Positions 8,452 through 17,542 of a stretch of 64,000 nucleotides of DNA are shown here, piece after piece. Made by a program: the position numbers and the translations under genes. The notes beneath the pieces are model-generated. The model was not told where the DNA came from, did not search any database, and saw nothing but the letters and a program-made list of their open reading frames with translations. The first letter of the stretch is position 1. The number at the start of each line of letters is the position of its first letter. Location of the stretch: contig NZ_OCSR01000001.1 in NCBI RefSeq assembly GCF_900230185.1, positions 4,960,001 through 5,024,000 on the forward strand, written 5' to 3'. This stretch comes from Burkholderia sp. OK233. GTDB taxonomy: Bacteria > Pseudomonadota > Gammaproteobacteria > Burkholderiales > Burkholderiaceae.

Positions 8452-10005
8452 CTAGTCCATCGCCACATGTGCGTCGGCGGGCGAGGCGCGCGAGTGACGG
8501 GCCGGGCGGATGATGGCCAGCAAAGGAATCACCAGCAGGGTAGCGATGAACATCAGCTTGAAGTCGTCGATATACGCGATCATCGAGGCCTGCTGGGTGA
8601 TCTGCATGTCCAGCAGCGCAATTGCGCTCGGCGAATGCAGATCGACCTGGTTCTGCACCACGGGGTCGTACACCGACACATGTGTGGCCAGCGATGCATG
8701 CGCCACCTGGGTATTGCGCGTGATGAAGGTCTGGACCACCGAAATTCCGATGCTGCTGCCGATGTTGCGCATCAGGCTGTAGATCGCGGTCCCGTCGCTG
8801 CGTAGCTCGCCGGATAGCGTGGAGAAGGTGACGGAGCTCAGCGGCACGAACACGAGTCCCAGGCCGAAGCCCTGCACCACGCCCGGCCAGACAATGTCTG
8901 ACGGCGACGACACCAGCGAATAGTGTGTCATCTGCCACAGCGCGAACGCCGAGATCAGAAAGCCCGTGACGAGCAGCACACGCACGTCGAAGCGGCCGAT
9001 CAGACGGCCTACAACCATCATGGCGATCATCGTGCCGACGCCGCTCGGCGCGCTGACGAGACCCGCGGTGGCGGCGTCGTAATTCATCAACGATTGAAGC
9101 ATCGGCGGCAGGAGTGCACGGGTGGCGTACATCACCGCGCCGACCACGAAGATGAAGAGCACGCCTGTGACGAAATTGCGGTCCTTCAATAACTGATAGC
9201 GGAAGAAAGAGCGCGGCCCCGCGGTCGCCGTATGGGCAATGAAGAAGGCGAAACTGATGACGGCCGCCAGCGCTTCGGCGCGGATTTCCATCGAACTGAA
9301 CCAGTCGAGCTGCTCGCCGCGATCGAGTAGCGCCTGCAATGCGCCGACGGCCAGACTCAGGGTGGCAAAGCCGAAAAAATCGAACCGCTCGCCGAGCTTG
9401 CGGCGGTTTTCCGGCAAATAGGCGAGCGTGCCGAACAGCGCGAAGGCGCCCACCGGCAGATTGATGAAGAACACCCAGCGCCAGTTATAGCTTTCGGTCA
9501 GCCAGCCGCCGAGCGTGGGCCCAAGAATCGGCCCGACCATCACGCCCATGCCCCAAACCGCCATCGCCTGGCCCTGCTTTTCGCGCGGGTTGATATCGAG
9601 CAGGATGGATTGCGACAGCGGCACCAGCGACGCGCCGAAGATCCCTTGCAGCAACCTCGCGATGATGATTTGCGGCAGCGAGTCCGCCAGACCGCAGAGG
9701 CCGGAAGCGATGGTGAAGCCCGTGATCGACGCAGCCAGCAGATGCTTGACGCCGAAGCGGGTGGCAAGCCAGCCGGTGAGTGGCGTGGCGATGGCCGCGG
9801 ACACGATATACGAGGTGAGGACCCAGGTGATTTCGTCCTGGGACGCGGAGAGCGCACCTTGCATATGCGGCAGCGCGACGTTGGCGATCGTGCTGTCGAG
9901 CGATTGCATCAGCGTGGCCAGCATGATCGACACGGTGATCAGCGGCCGGTTGAGCGCCGCGCCGGGTTGCGGCGGTTGAGCGGATGCCGTGGAATGTCCT
10001 GCCAT
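8452..10005 (-). CDS. DHA2 family multidrug efflux MFS transporter (EmrB/QacA-like)
   Basis: This 517-residue protein has about 14 predicted membrane segments. It has the DHA2 hallmark Asp in segment 1 (LDSTIANVALPHM) and motif C (GPILGPTLGGWL) in segment 5. Such proteins are proton-driven exporters, often paired with an EmrA-type adaptor, which is absent here. In this setting it may protect the cell from toxic catechols or hydrophobic substrates. It lies between the SDR genes on the same strand. Confidence 0.88.
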   Translation of the reverse strand: MAGHSTASAQPPQPGAALNRPLITVSIMLATLMQSLDSTIANVALPHMQGALSASQDEITWVLTSYIVSAAIATPLTGWLATRFGVKHLLAASITGFTIASGLCGLADSLPQIIIARLLQGIFGASLVPLSQSILLDINPREKQGQAMAVWGMGVMVGPILGPTLGGWLTESYNWRWVFFINLPVGAFALFGTLAYLPENRRKLGERFDFFGFATLSLAVGALQALLDRGEQLDWFSSMEIRAEALAAVISFAFFIAHTATAGPRSFFRYQLLKDRNFVTGVLFIFVVGAVMYATRALLPPMLQSLMNYDAATAGLVSAPSGVGTMIAMMVVGRLIGRFDVRVLLVTGFLISAFALWQMTHYSLVSSPSDIVWPGVVQGFGLGLVFVPLSSVTFSTLSGELRSDGTAIYSLMRNIGSSIGISVVQTFITRNTQVAHASLATHVSVYDPVVQNQVDLHSPSAIALLDMQITQQASMIAYIDDFKLMFIATLLVIPLLAIIRPARHSRASPADAHVAMD

Positions 10006-10181
10006 AACGTAGAAGTCTCAGTCGCGTCGCGCGCAAGCTTGTTAAGCGTGTTTATTGAAAATTATACAAATATCGCAGTAGTGCTCGCATTTGATGGCCA
10101 ACTATGCGCCACGCAAGAGGGCTGAAGCAGCCGAATGAGCCGTGAGAAGAGTGGCTCGTAGTGTGACGTGACGAAGCTGAA

Positions 10182-10206
10182 GGGCGCTTGCGTGAAGCAA
10201 ACGCCC
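10182..10206 (-). terminator. Hairpin after alpha/beta hydrolase gene
   Basis: GGGCG...CGCCC with TTG/CAA forms a stem with one mismatch around a 7-nt loop, starting 11 nt beyond the hydrolase stop codon. Only a short T run follows, so termination may be weak. Confidence 0.5.
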
Positions 10207-10216
10207 CTCGTCATGC

Positions 10217-11008
10217 TCAGCACCGGCTCAACAGAATCTCCGCCAGCTTCACCGGCTCGCTGATCATCGCGTTATGGCAGGTATCGAGTTCGATTACTTC
10301 GTCCACCCCGCCCAGGTTGCAGATGAATTCGCGTTGCACCTTCGGCCGCAACGCACGGTCGCGTTGAGTGAGCACCCAGCTCATCGGTACCCTCGGTAAT
10401 GTCGAGCGATCGACCGGTTCGGTCGTCACTCCGGTGCTTTCGGCACACAGACCCGCAACGACGCGTTGCTTCTGCTCCCGCGTCATGCCGTTGGCAAATA
10501 CCCAACGCGCGATGAACGCAGGGAACGGCGCACTGACGGCGGTGCGCCGCGCGGCTCGCGACGCGATCACGTTCATCGGCGCATGCAGCGTATCGAGCAC
10601 GGTCTTACCGTCAGGCGGGATGCAGCAGGCGATGAAAACCAGCCGTTGCACGAGCGCGGACCCGAGCCGCGCAGCTACACCGGGCAAGGTGATCCCCGCC
10701 ATCGAATGGCCGACCAGCATCACCCGGTCCGGCCGCGTCGCGAGAATCTGCGCCGTCACGCTCTCGACGCATTGCGCGATGGTCAGCGTCGCCAGATTGC
10801 CGGGTTCGTTACCGTGACCGGGCAGATCGACAGCGAGTACCTGCGCTGAAGGATCGCGCGCGCGCAATGCGTCGACGGTGGGCTGCCAGCACGCACCGCT
10901 ATGCTGGCCGCCGTGCACCAGTACGATAGTCGGCTTGCCGGCGGCCTTCGGCTTTGCAACCGACGTATCGAAGACCGGCCGCGCCTGAGACGACGGCTGC
11001 GCGCTCAA
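10217..11008 (-). CDS. Alpha/beta hydrolase
   Basis: This 263-residue hydrolase has the oxyanion HGG motif (VLVHGGQHSG), the nucleophile elbow GHSMAG and a C-terminal catalytic His (DTCHNAM). It resembles esterase/salicylate-ester hydrolase (MES-like) proteins. The frame has no ATG. A TTG at 11008 overlaps the stop of the upstream SDR (TTGA), consistent with translational coupling, and was chosen as start. It is the last gene of the leftward envelope/beta-oxidation operon and may hydrolyse a ring-cleavage product or ester. Confidence 0.82.
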   Translation of the reverse strand: MSAQPSSQARPVFDTSVAKPKAAGKPTIVLVHGGQHSGACWQPTVDALRARDPSAQVLAVDLPGHGNEPGNLATLTIAQCVESVTAQILATRPDRVMLVGHSMAGITLPGVAARLGSALVQRLVFIACCIPPDGKTVLDTLHAPMNVIASRAARRTAVSAPFPAFIARWVFANGMTREQKQRVVAGLCAESTGVTTEPVDRSTLPRVPMSWVLTQRDRALRPKVQREFICNLGGVDEVIELDTCHNAMISEPVKLAEILLSRC

Positions 11009-11874
11009 TATGCTTCTCTGCCGCGCGCGGCGAACAACGCACGCATCGGCGCCAGAGTCGGCGCATGGCTCGTAAAGCCGCCATCGACAGGCAGGGTCGC
11101 GCCGGTAATGAACGCGGCTTCGTCCGAAGCGAGAAAGCACACGACATCCGCCACATGCCTCGGTTCGCCGAGATAGGGTGTCAGGTGGCCGTCGAGAATC
11201 ACCGCCTTGATGTCGTCGGGCAGCGGATGCGCGCCACCGTTCTCCGCGACCACGAGACCGATCTGGATCGTATTCGAGCGAATCCCTTGCTTGCCGTACT
11301 GCGCGGCAATCGACTTGCTCAGGATCGTCAAGCCGGCCTTGGAAGCCGCATACGCGCTCAAGGTGAAATCGCCCTGCGCGCCGAAGCCGGACGACGCATG
11401 AATGATCGAACCGCCGCCCACCTTCAGCATCGCGGGAATCGCGTGCTTCGAACACAACATCGGGCCGCGCAGATTGACCGCCATCGCGCGATCCCATGCT
11501 TCGACTTCGACGTTGCACACATCGCGGTCGCCGCTGCGTTGCGCGGCGTCGAGCACGGCCGCATTGTTGTGCAGGATGTCGATGCGTCCAAAGCGCTCCA
11601 GCACCGCTGCGATCATCGCCTTGACCTCGGTCTCGGACGAGACGTCGGTGCGCAGGCCCAGCGCCCGTTCGCCGATCGAAGCGGCCACCGCCACCGCCGC
11701 ATCGCCGTTGATATCCACCACGGCTACACGCGCGCCTTGCGCTGCGAGGCCACGGGCGCAGGCTGCGCCGAGCCCGCCGCCCGCGCCAGTGACGATCGCG
11801 ACTTTGCCTTCGAGTTTGCCGGCTGTCGTTTGCGTCGTGCCAGTACCTCCAGAACCGCCAATGCCGCTAGTCAT
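11005..11874 (-). CDS. SDR family oxidoreductase, canonical
   Basis: The 289-residue product has GAGGGLG for cofactor binding, NNAA, a catalytic Ser in HASSGF, and an intact YAASK. The ATG at 11874 lies 4 nt after the enoyl-CoA hydratase stop with GGAG upstream and was preferred to the longer frame. It is a normal NAD(P)-dependent alcohol or hydroxyacyl dehydrogenase. With the adjacent enoyl-CoA hydratase it could make the second half of a beta-oxidation-like step. Confidence 0.87.
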   Translation of the reverse strand: MTSGIGGSGGTGTTQTTAGKLEGKVAIVTGAGGGLGAACARGLAAQGARVAVVDINGDAAVAVAASIGERALGLRTDVSSETEVKAMIAAVLERFGRIDILHNNAAVLDAAQRSGDRDVCNVEVEAWDRAMAVNLRGPMLCSKHAIPAMLKVGGGSIIHASSGFGAQGDFTLSAYAASKAGLTILSKSIAAQYGKQGIRSNTIQIGLVVAENGGAHPLPDDIKAVILDGHLTPYLGEPRHVADVVCFLASDEAAFITGATLPVDGGFTSHAPTLAPMRALFAARGREAY

Positions 11875-11878
11875 CTGC

Positions 11879-12676
11879 TCAATCTCCAGTGAAAACAGGG
11901 GTGCGCTTTTCCTTGAAGGCAAGCGCGGCTTCCTTCACGTCGTCGCTCGGGGCGAGCAGCGCGAACAGATCGAGCTCGCGGTCCAGGCCGCGGCGCAGAT
12001 CGAGTTCTAGCGCGGCGCGCGCCGCCTGCTTGACGTAGATCGTGGCCGCCGGCGATTTCGCGGCGAGCCGGTCCGCTAGCGTTTGCACTTCGGCGATCAG
12101 ACTCTCGGGCGCCACCGAAATGCGCGTGACGAGGCCGATTTCCTTCGCTTGTTGTGCGCTCATCCGGTCGCCGGTCAGGAGCACGTCGAGCGCGCGGCCA
12201 TGGCCGACCACTCGCGCGAGACGTTGCGTGCCGCCGCCGCCCGGAATCAGGCCGAGGCCGGTTTCCGGCAGCGCGAGCACGGCATCGGGCGACGCGAAGC
12301 GGATATCGCAGGCGAGCGCGATCTCCAGCCCGCCGCCCATGCAGAAGCCGTGCAGCGCGGCGAGCACCGGCTTCTGAACCTGATCGAGCGCCTCGATCCA
12401 GCGCGAGCGTTCCATGCGCCGCCGCACTTGCAGCGACGATTCGGACCCGCGCTTTTCTTTGATATCCGCGCCCGCGCAGAAACCGCGCGGGCCTTCACCG
12501 CGCAGCACGATCACGTGAACGTCGGGATCGGTGTCGAGGATCTGCAGCGCCTGCGGCACGCCCCGGCGAATTTCGTCGTTGATCGCGTTGATCTGTTCCG
12601 GCCGGTTCAGCACGATCCACGCGGTCTTACCGCTACGCTCGATGCGCACGGTGGGGTTGATCGTCAGCCCATTCAT
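11879..12676 (-). CDS. Enoyl-CoA hydratase/isomerase family protein
   Basis: The 265-residue crotonase has the CoA-binding and oxyanion-hole segments FCAGADIKEK and HGFCMGGGLEIAL, and the catalytic Glu in LPETGLGLIPGGGG. The start ATG at 12676 follows GAGGGGATCCCCACC. Family members hydrate enoyl-CoA or cleave rings of acyl-CoA intermediates. The context with SDR and hydrolase genes suggests side-chain or ring degradation through CoA thioesters, though no CoA ligase is visible nearby. Confidence 0.88.
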   Translation of the reverse strand: MNGLTINPTVRIERSGKTAWIVLNRPEQINAINDEIRRGVPQALQILDTDPDVHVIVLRGEGPRGFCAGADIKEKRGSESSLQVRRRMERSRWIEALDQVQKPVLAALHGFCMGGGLEIALACDIRFASPDAVLALPETGLGLIPGGGGTQRLARVVGHGRALDVLLTGDRMSAQQAKEIGLVTRISVAPESLIAEVQTLADRLAAKSPAATIYVKQAARAALELDLRRGLDRELDLFALLAPSDDVKEAALAFKEKRTPVFTGD

Positions 12677-12706
12677 GGTGGGGATCCCCTCGTGAGTAGT
12701 CAGCAT

Positions 12707-13684
12707 TTAGCGGGGCGCCTGGAATTCTTCGAACTCGAACAGCTGGCCGTCGAGCTCGGCAGGGTGGATGCGAATCAGCGAACGGCCGCCCACCGCTTCA
12801 GACGATTCGACCCAGTCGAAGCCGATGCCACGTGCCCTCAGTTCTTCGGCCTTGACTTGCAGGCCGTTCACCGCGATCCGCACGAAATACGGGCCCGGCC
12901 CCCAGCTGTTCAGATAGCGGCCGGCCGCGCCGTCCCAGCGGGTCGCCTCGAGCACGTCGAGCGACGCGCTGTTGGGCAGCGTGAAGCCCATTCGCGCGCG
13001 CCGGTAGCCTTCGCTGACCAGCGTTTCCACCGCGCCGACCGGTTCCCAGTCGAGATTCGCCGAGCAACGGCGCAGGGTGTCGTCGAGATCGCGCACGAGA
13101 AAGCCGCGAGCGGTGACGCGCACCAGTTGGCCCGGTTGCAGATCGCGTGGTTGCGGCGCGGGCGTCGCGAACGTTTCGGGCGGCAGTTGCAGCGGTTCCA
13201 TCGGCATGATCTCGATGCACAGGCCGCCGTCCACGGAGGGTTCGTACTCGGGGCGCTCAGGTGTCACGCCGACCCACAGGCGGTCGAAAGGCATTTCCGG
13301 GGTGCGCTGCGCCATCCGGAACGGCAGGCGGCGGCGCATCAGGCGCTCGACGGTCTGCTCGAACTTCGGACCATGCGCGGCCACCACGATCGAGTGCGTG
13401 AGGGTCGGCCGATGCTTGCCCTGAAATGCTTCGAGGCTCTGTAGAAAATGATGGAACGACGGGTCGCCGGGGTTCGGGCGATCCAGATGCACTTGCGGCT
13501 CAACGCGCGTCGGCGCCACCGCCAGCGACTTGTGCACGCGCAGAAAATGGGCGATGTACGGATGGTTGTCGAACGCCTGGCGCCAGTTCGGGTGTTTGTG
13601 AATCCCCAGCTTGTTGACCAGCAATTCGGTCATCCCGTCCGGGTCCGGAACCATCATGTCGGCGGTCATCAGCAGATCGAACAT
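12707..13684 (-). CDS. VOC-superfamily-like two-domain protein
   Basis: This is a 325-residue protein with two related beta-rich halves (FDLLMTADMMVPDPDG and LVRVTARGFLVRDLDD) that look like vicinal-oxygen-chelate modules. Candidate metal ligands are not obvious, since the first half has few conserved histidines beyond IHKH and FHHF. A glyoxalase, dioxygenase or epimerase-like role is possible but not shown. The ATG at 13684 was chosen over the longer frame running back into the RND gene. It lies between the RND transporter and the enoyl-CoA hydratase in one leftward operon. Confidence 0.6.
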   Translation of the reverse strand: MFDLLMTADMMVPDPDGMTELLVNKLGIHKHPNWRQAFDNHPYIAHFLRVHKSLAVAPTRVEPQVHLDRPNPGDPSFHHFLQSLEAFQGKHRPTLTHSIVVAAHGPKFEQTVERLMRRRLPFRMAQRTPEMPFDRLWVGVTPERPEYEPSVDGGLCIEIMPMEPLQLPPETFATPAPQPRDLQPGQLVRVTARGFLVRDLDDTLRRCSANLDWEPVGAVETLVSEGYRRARMGFTLPNSASLDVLEATRWDGAAGRYLNSWGPGPYFVRIAVNGLQVKAEELRARGIGFDWVESSEAVGGRSLIRIHPAELDGQLFEFEEFQAPR

Positions 13685-13722
13685 ATCGGTGAATCTCCAA
13701 AAAGTGTTGGATGAACGGCGTG

Positions 13723-16227
13723 TCAGGACGCCTGGCGGGCCACCGGCGCAGCGGCGCGCAAGCGGGTGGCCGAGGCGGCGTTTGCGGGTTGCGTGGCCTG
13801 GGCCGGCTCGGTGCTGGAGCCGCCGCGCAGGCGCTCGGCTTTCGGCCGCAGCAGGAAATAGGAGAGCGCCGGAATCAGCACGAGGGCGCCGACCATGTTC
13901 CACAGGAACATGAAGGTGAGCAGGATGCCCATGTCGGCCTGGAATTTGATCGGCGACCAGACCCACGTGACGACGCCGCCCGCGAGCGTGAAGCCGACCA
14001 GCATCACCACCTTGCCGGTGAACATCAGTGCGTCGCGATAGGCTTCGCGCAGCGTGGCGCCGGCGCGTTGCCGCGCGAGTTGCACGGAGAGCAGATACAG
14101 CGCGTAGTCGACGCCGATCCCGACGCCGAGTGCGATCACCGGCAGCGTGGCGACCTTGACGCCGATGCCGAGCAGCACCATCAGCGCTTCGCACAGCACC
14201 GAGGTGAGCATGAGCGGAATCAGCGCGACGACCACGGCGCGCCACGTACGGAAGGTGATGAAGCAGAGGATCGCCACTGACGCGTAGACCAGCAGCAGCA
14301 TCTCGCGATTGGCCTGCTCGACGACGATATTGGTCGCCGCGTCGATGCCGGCCGAACCCGCGGCAAGCAGGAAATGCCGCTCGGGCGTGTCGTGCGCCGC
14401 GGCGAAATCGTTCACCACGTGCACCACGCGCGTCAACGTCTCGGCCTTGTGGTCGCTCAGGAAGACCAGCAGCGGTGCGACCGTGCGGTCGGCGTTGGTC
14501 AGCTCGGGCATGGCCACCACGACGTTGGAAAACGCATCGCCGGAGACGAACGGGTCGCGGTTCACCGTCAGCCACTTGGGCGAGCCTTCGAAGTTGCCGG
14601 CCGTGTACTGCCGCACCACGCTTGCTGCCGATACCGTGCCGCGCACGCCTTCGGTCTCGCGCAGTTTCGCTTCGAGGCGGTCCATCTCGGTCAAGGTCGG
14701 GAAGCTCTCTACGCCACCGGCCGGCGTCTTGACGATCACAGCGAAGACGTCGCTCGACAGGTTGTAGTGCTGGTTGATGAACGCGTTATCGCGGTTGTAG
14801 CGCGAGTTCGTCTTCAGTTCTGGCGCGCCGGAATCGAGGTCGCCCACCTGCAGATGCGTGCTGATCGCAAAACCGCCAATGAACAGCAACAGTGCGCCGA
14901 CCATCGCGCCAATGGCCCAACGGCGGGTGGAAAAGCGGTCGAAGGCCTGATAGCTGCGCACCACAAAGCCGCGCTTCGCTTGCGGATCGGCGCTCAAGCG
15001 CGCGCGGCGCACCGCGGACCGGCTCACGCCCGTGTACGACAGCAGCACCGGCAGCAGCACGAGGTTTGTGAAGATCAGTACCCCCACGCCGATGCTGGCG
15101 GCGAGCGCGAGATTACGGATCACGGGCACATCGATGATCATCAGCACCGCGAAGCCGACCACGTCGGCGAGGAGGGCGGTCAGGCCGGCGAGAAACAGGC
15201 GCCGGAACGTATGGCGGGCGGCCGCATAGCGATGAACGCCGCGTGCGACGTCTCGGGTAATGCCGTTCATTTTCTGCGCGCCGTGCGAGACGCCGATGGC
15301 GAAGACAAGGAACGGCACGAGGATCGAATAGGGGTCGATCGAAAAACCGAGCCACTGCACGATGCCGAGCTGCCAGATCACGGCGGCGGCCGAGCACAGC
15401 ACGACCAGACCGGTGCTGCGCAGGCAGCGCGTGTATGCATAGAGCGCGAGCGCGGCGATCAGCGCGGAAATACCGAAGTAGATCAGCACACCGTCGAGAC
15501 CGTCGATCAGATCGCCCGCCAGCTTGGCGAAGCCGACGATGTGAATCTTGACGTTGGGGGTTTCAAGCGAGCGGATCTGCTTTTCCAGATCGTGCGAGAG
15601 CTCGCGATAATTCAACGGAGCACCGGTGGCCGGATCCTTGTCGAGCAGCGGCACGAACACCACGCTCGAACGCTCGTTGTTGGCGACCACCGAGCCGCCG
15701 ATGCCGGCGCGTGCCACGTTGCGACGTAATTCGTCGAGGCTTTTCGTGGAGCCGTCGTAAGCCTCGGGCATTACGGGGCCGCCGCGAAAGCCGTCCTCGG
15801 TGATTTCGGTCCAGCGCACCGACGGCGTCCACAGCGACTTCATGTAGGCCCGGTCCACGCCGCGCATCAGGAAGACTTTGTCGTTGATCTTCTGCAGCGT
15901 GCGCAGATAGTCGGCGTCATAGATCGAACCGTTGGTGGTCTCCACCGAAATCCGCAGCGAGTTGCCGAGCGCACGCAATGACGCGGCGTTGTCGAGATAG
16001 TTGCGCACGAACGGGTGCGACTGCGGAATCATGTTCAGGAAGTTCGCGTTGACTTCCAGGCGCGTGGCTCGGGCGCCGAACAGCGCCGTCAATAGCACGC
16101 AGACGATCACAATGAGCGCGCGATGATTGAAAATCAGCCGCTCGACCGGACCGCCGGAACGGCGGTCGAAAGGCTGCGCCGGTTGCGGTTGATCCTTCGC
16201 TGCGGACTGATCGTGTGGGTTATCCAT
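13723..16227 (-). CDS. RND/MMPL-type transporter
   Basis: The product is about 834 residues with 12 membrane segments in the MMPL arrangement: one segment, a large periplasmic loop, five segments, a second loop and six segments. The sterol-sensing-like block (GVGVLIFTNLVLLPVLLSY; ALGVGIGVDYALYLLS) is clear. The ATG at 16227 with AGAGG 8 nt upstream is preferred to a GTG at 16236. MMPL proteins move hydrophobic or lipid-like molecules. Together with the YCF48, DUF1329 and DUF1302 genes it forms an envelope module often found beside steroid, terpenoid or hydrocarbon catabolic genes. Confidence 0.88.
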   Translation of the reverse strand: MDNPHDQSAAKDQPQPAQPFDRRSGGPVERLIFNHRALIVIVCVLLTALFGARATRLEVNANFLNMIPQSHPFVRNYLDNAASLRALGNSLRISVETTNGSIYDADYLRTLQKINDKVFLMRGVDRAYMKSLWTPSVRWTEITEDGFRGGPVMPEAYDGSTKSLDELRRNVARAGIGGSVVANNERSSVVFVPLLDKDPATGAPLNYRELSHDLEKQIRSLETPNVKIHIVGFAKLAGDLIDGLDGVLIYFGISALIAALALYAYTRCLRSTGLVVLCSAAAVIWQLGIVQWLGFSIDPYSILVPFLVFAIGVSHGAQKMNGITRDVARGVHRYAAARHTFRRLFLAGLTALLADVVGFAVLMIIDVPVIRNLALAASIGVGVLIFTNLVLLPVLLSYTGVSRSAVRRARLSADPQAKRGFVVRSYQAFDRFSTRRWAIGAMVGALLLFIGGFAISTHLQVGDLDSGAPELKTNSRYNRDNAFINQHYNLSSDVFAVIVKTPAGGVESFPTLTEMDRLEAKLRETEGVRGTVSAASVVRQYTAGNFEGSPKWLTVNRDPFVSGDAFSNVVVAMPELTNADRTVAPLLVFLSDHKAETLTRVVHVVNDFAAAHDTPERHFLLAAGSAGIDAATNIVVEQANREMLLLVYASVAILCFITFRTWRAVVVALIPLMLTSVLCEALMVLLGIGVKVATLPVIALGVGIGVDYALYLLSVQLARQRAGATLREAYRDALMFTGKVVMLVGFTLAGGVVTWVWSPIKFQADMGILLTFMFLWNMVGALVLIPALSYFLLRPKAERLRGGSSTEPAQATQPANAASATRLRAAAPVARQAS

Positions 16228-16314
16228 GTTGAACACCTCTAGTGATGCAATTCATTGGCGTCTGCGCGCCCGCTGCACTTACCGCGCTGATTGCGCTGAT
16301 TGCGTCCGTCCGGC

Positions 16315-17421
16315 TCAGCGCCGTGTGCCGATCGCCTCGACACTCATGCCGCTCGAACCGCCGAGCGCGACGCGATCCGCGCCGTCTGCGGCAATGCCGG
16401 CGAACAGCATCGGCGTATCGGCCGAGACGCGCCGGAATGTGCCGGTCACCGGATCGGCGACCAGCAGCATCGCGCGGCTGCCGCAGATCACGATGCGGCC
16501 ATCGCCGAGCACGGTGGCGCCGTTCAGCGTCGAATCGGTACCGGTGTCGGCTTTTTGCCAGCTGGCGCCCTGGTCTATGCTCTGATAAACGGTGCCGCGC
16601 AGGCCGAAGGCAAAGAGCCGCTGGTCGTTGCCGACGATGCCGAAGAAGCTGCCGCTGTAGCCCGATTGCAGCCGCTTGAAACGGCCGCTCGCGCGATCGA
16701 GCCGGAACACGGTGCCGCGTTCGCCCGCGATATACACCTCGCCGCCAATTCCGCGAATCGCGTTCAGATTCAGGAAGTCCGGGTTGTCGATGTGCTCGAG
16801 GCCGGGCTGCCAGGTCTTGCCGCCATCGGTCGTCATGGCGAACGAGCCGAACGAGCCGACCGCATAGCCCTGCGTGGCGTTGTCGAACCAGACATCGAGA
16901 TAAGGCAGCGACGGACCCGCTTTGGCGTTGTTTTCTTCCTGTTTCTGATACGCGGAGGCATTCCCGTCGCCGCTTGCCACGGCGTCCCGGTAATAGGCGA
17001 CGAAGCGCTCGTTGGAGATGCGTCCGTCGAGCTGTTTGCTCCAACTCGTGCCGCCGTTCGATGTATGCAGAATCACGCCGTCGTGGCCGACAACCCAGCC
17101 TTGCGATGGCGTGGGGAAGGTCACCGCAGTCAGATCGCTCTGCACTGGACTGGGGACCTGGCGCCAGCTGTGCCCGTGGTCGTCGGACACGACGATCACG
17201 CCTCGCTGGCCGACGCCGACGAGGCGCTGACCCGCGCTCGCCGCGGCGGTCATCGGCCGGGTGGCGGGCGAGACGGCGGTATCGGCGGGTGCGTCGAGCG
17301 GATCGACAAAACGTGCCGCGTGGGCCGCTGGCGGCTCCGCGCTGGCAGTCGCGGCGAGGGCCGCAGCACTCGCGAGTGCCGCGACGATGGCCGTCAGACA
17401 TTGCACTGACCGGAAAGTCAT
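16315..17421 (-). CDS. YCF48-related/BNR-repeat periplasmic protein
   Basis: This 368-residue protein starts at ATG 17421 with GGAG upstream. It has a signal peptide of about 35 residues ending near ASAEPPAAHA. The remainder is a beta-propeller of BNR/YCF48 repeats (VSDDHGHSW, HTSNGGTSW, MTTDGGKTW, QSIDQGASW). Homologues of this class occur immediately beside MMPL and DUF1329/DUF1302 genes in catabolic loci. They may scaffold envelope transport complexes. The name reflects fold only; a photosystem role does not apply. Confidence 0.82.
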   Translation of the reverse strand: MTFRSVQCLTAIVAALASAAALAATASAEPPAAHAARFVDPLDAPADTAVSPATRPMTAAASAGQRLVGVGQRGVIVVSDDHGHSWRQVPSPVQSDLTAVTFPTPSQGWVVGHDGVILHTSNGGTSWSKQLDGRISNERFVAYYRDAVASGDGNASAYQKQEENNAKAGPSLPYLDVWFDNATQGYAVGSFGSFAMTTDGGKTWQPGLEHIDNPDFLNLNAIRGIGGEVYIAGERGTVFRLDRASGRFKRLQSGYSGSFFGIVGNDQRLFAFGLRGTVYQSIDQGASWQKADTGTDSTLNGATVLGDGRIVICGSRAMLLVADPVTGTFRRVSADTPMLFAGIAADGADRVALGGSSGMSVEAIGTRR

Positions 17422-17542
17422 GGGTAAGTCTCCGCACACACAGGTTGCCAACTCATTGGCAACGCATTGACCATTCTTCGACCATGCAGGCAGCGCGCTC
17501 GCCGGATCGATGCCCGGTTCCAGCGAGCGCGCGCCGCGCCGT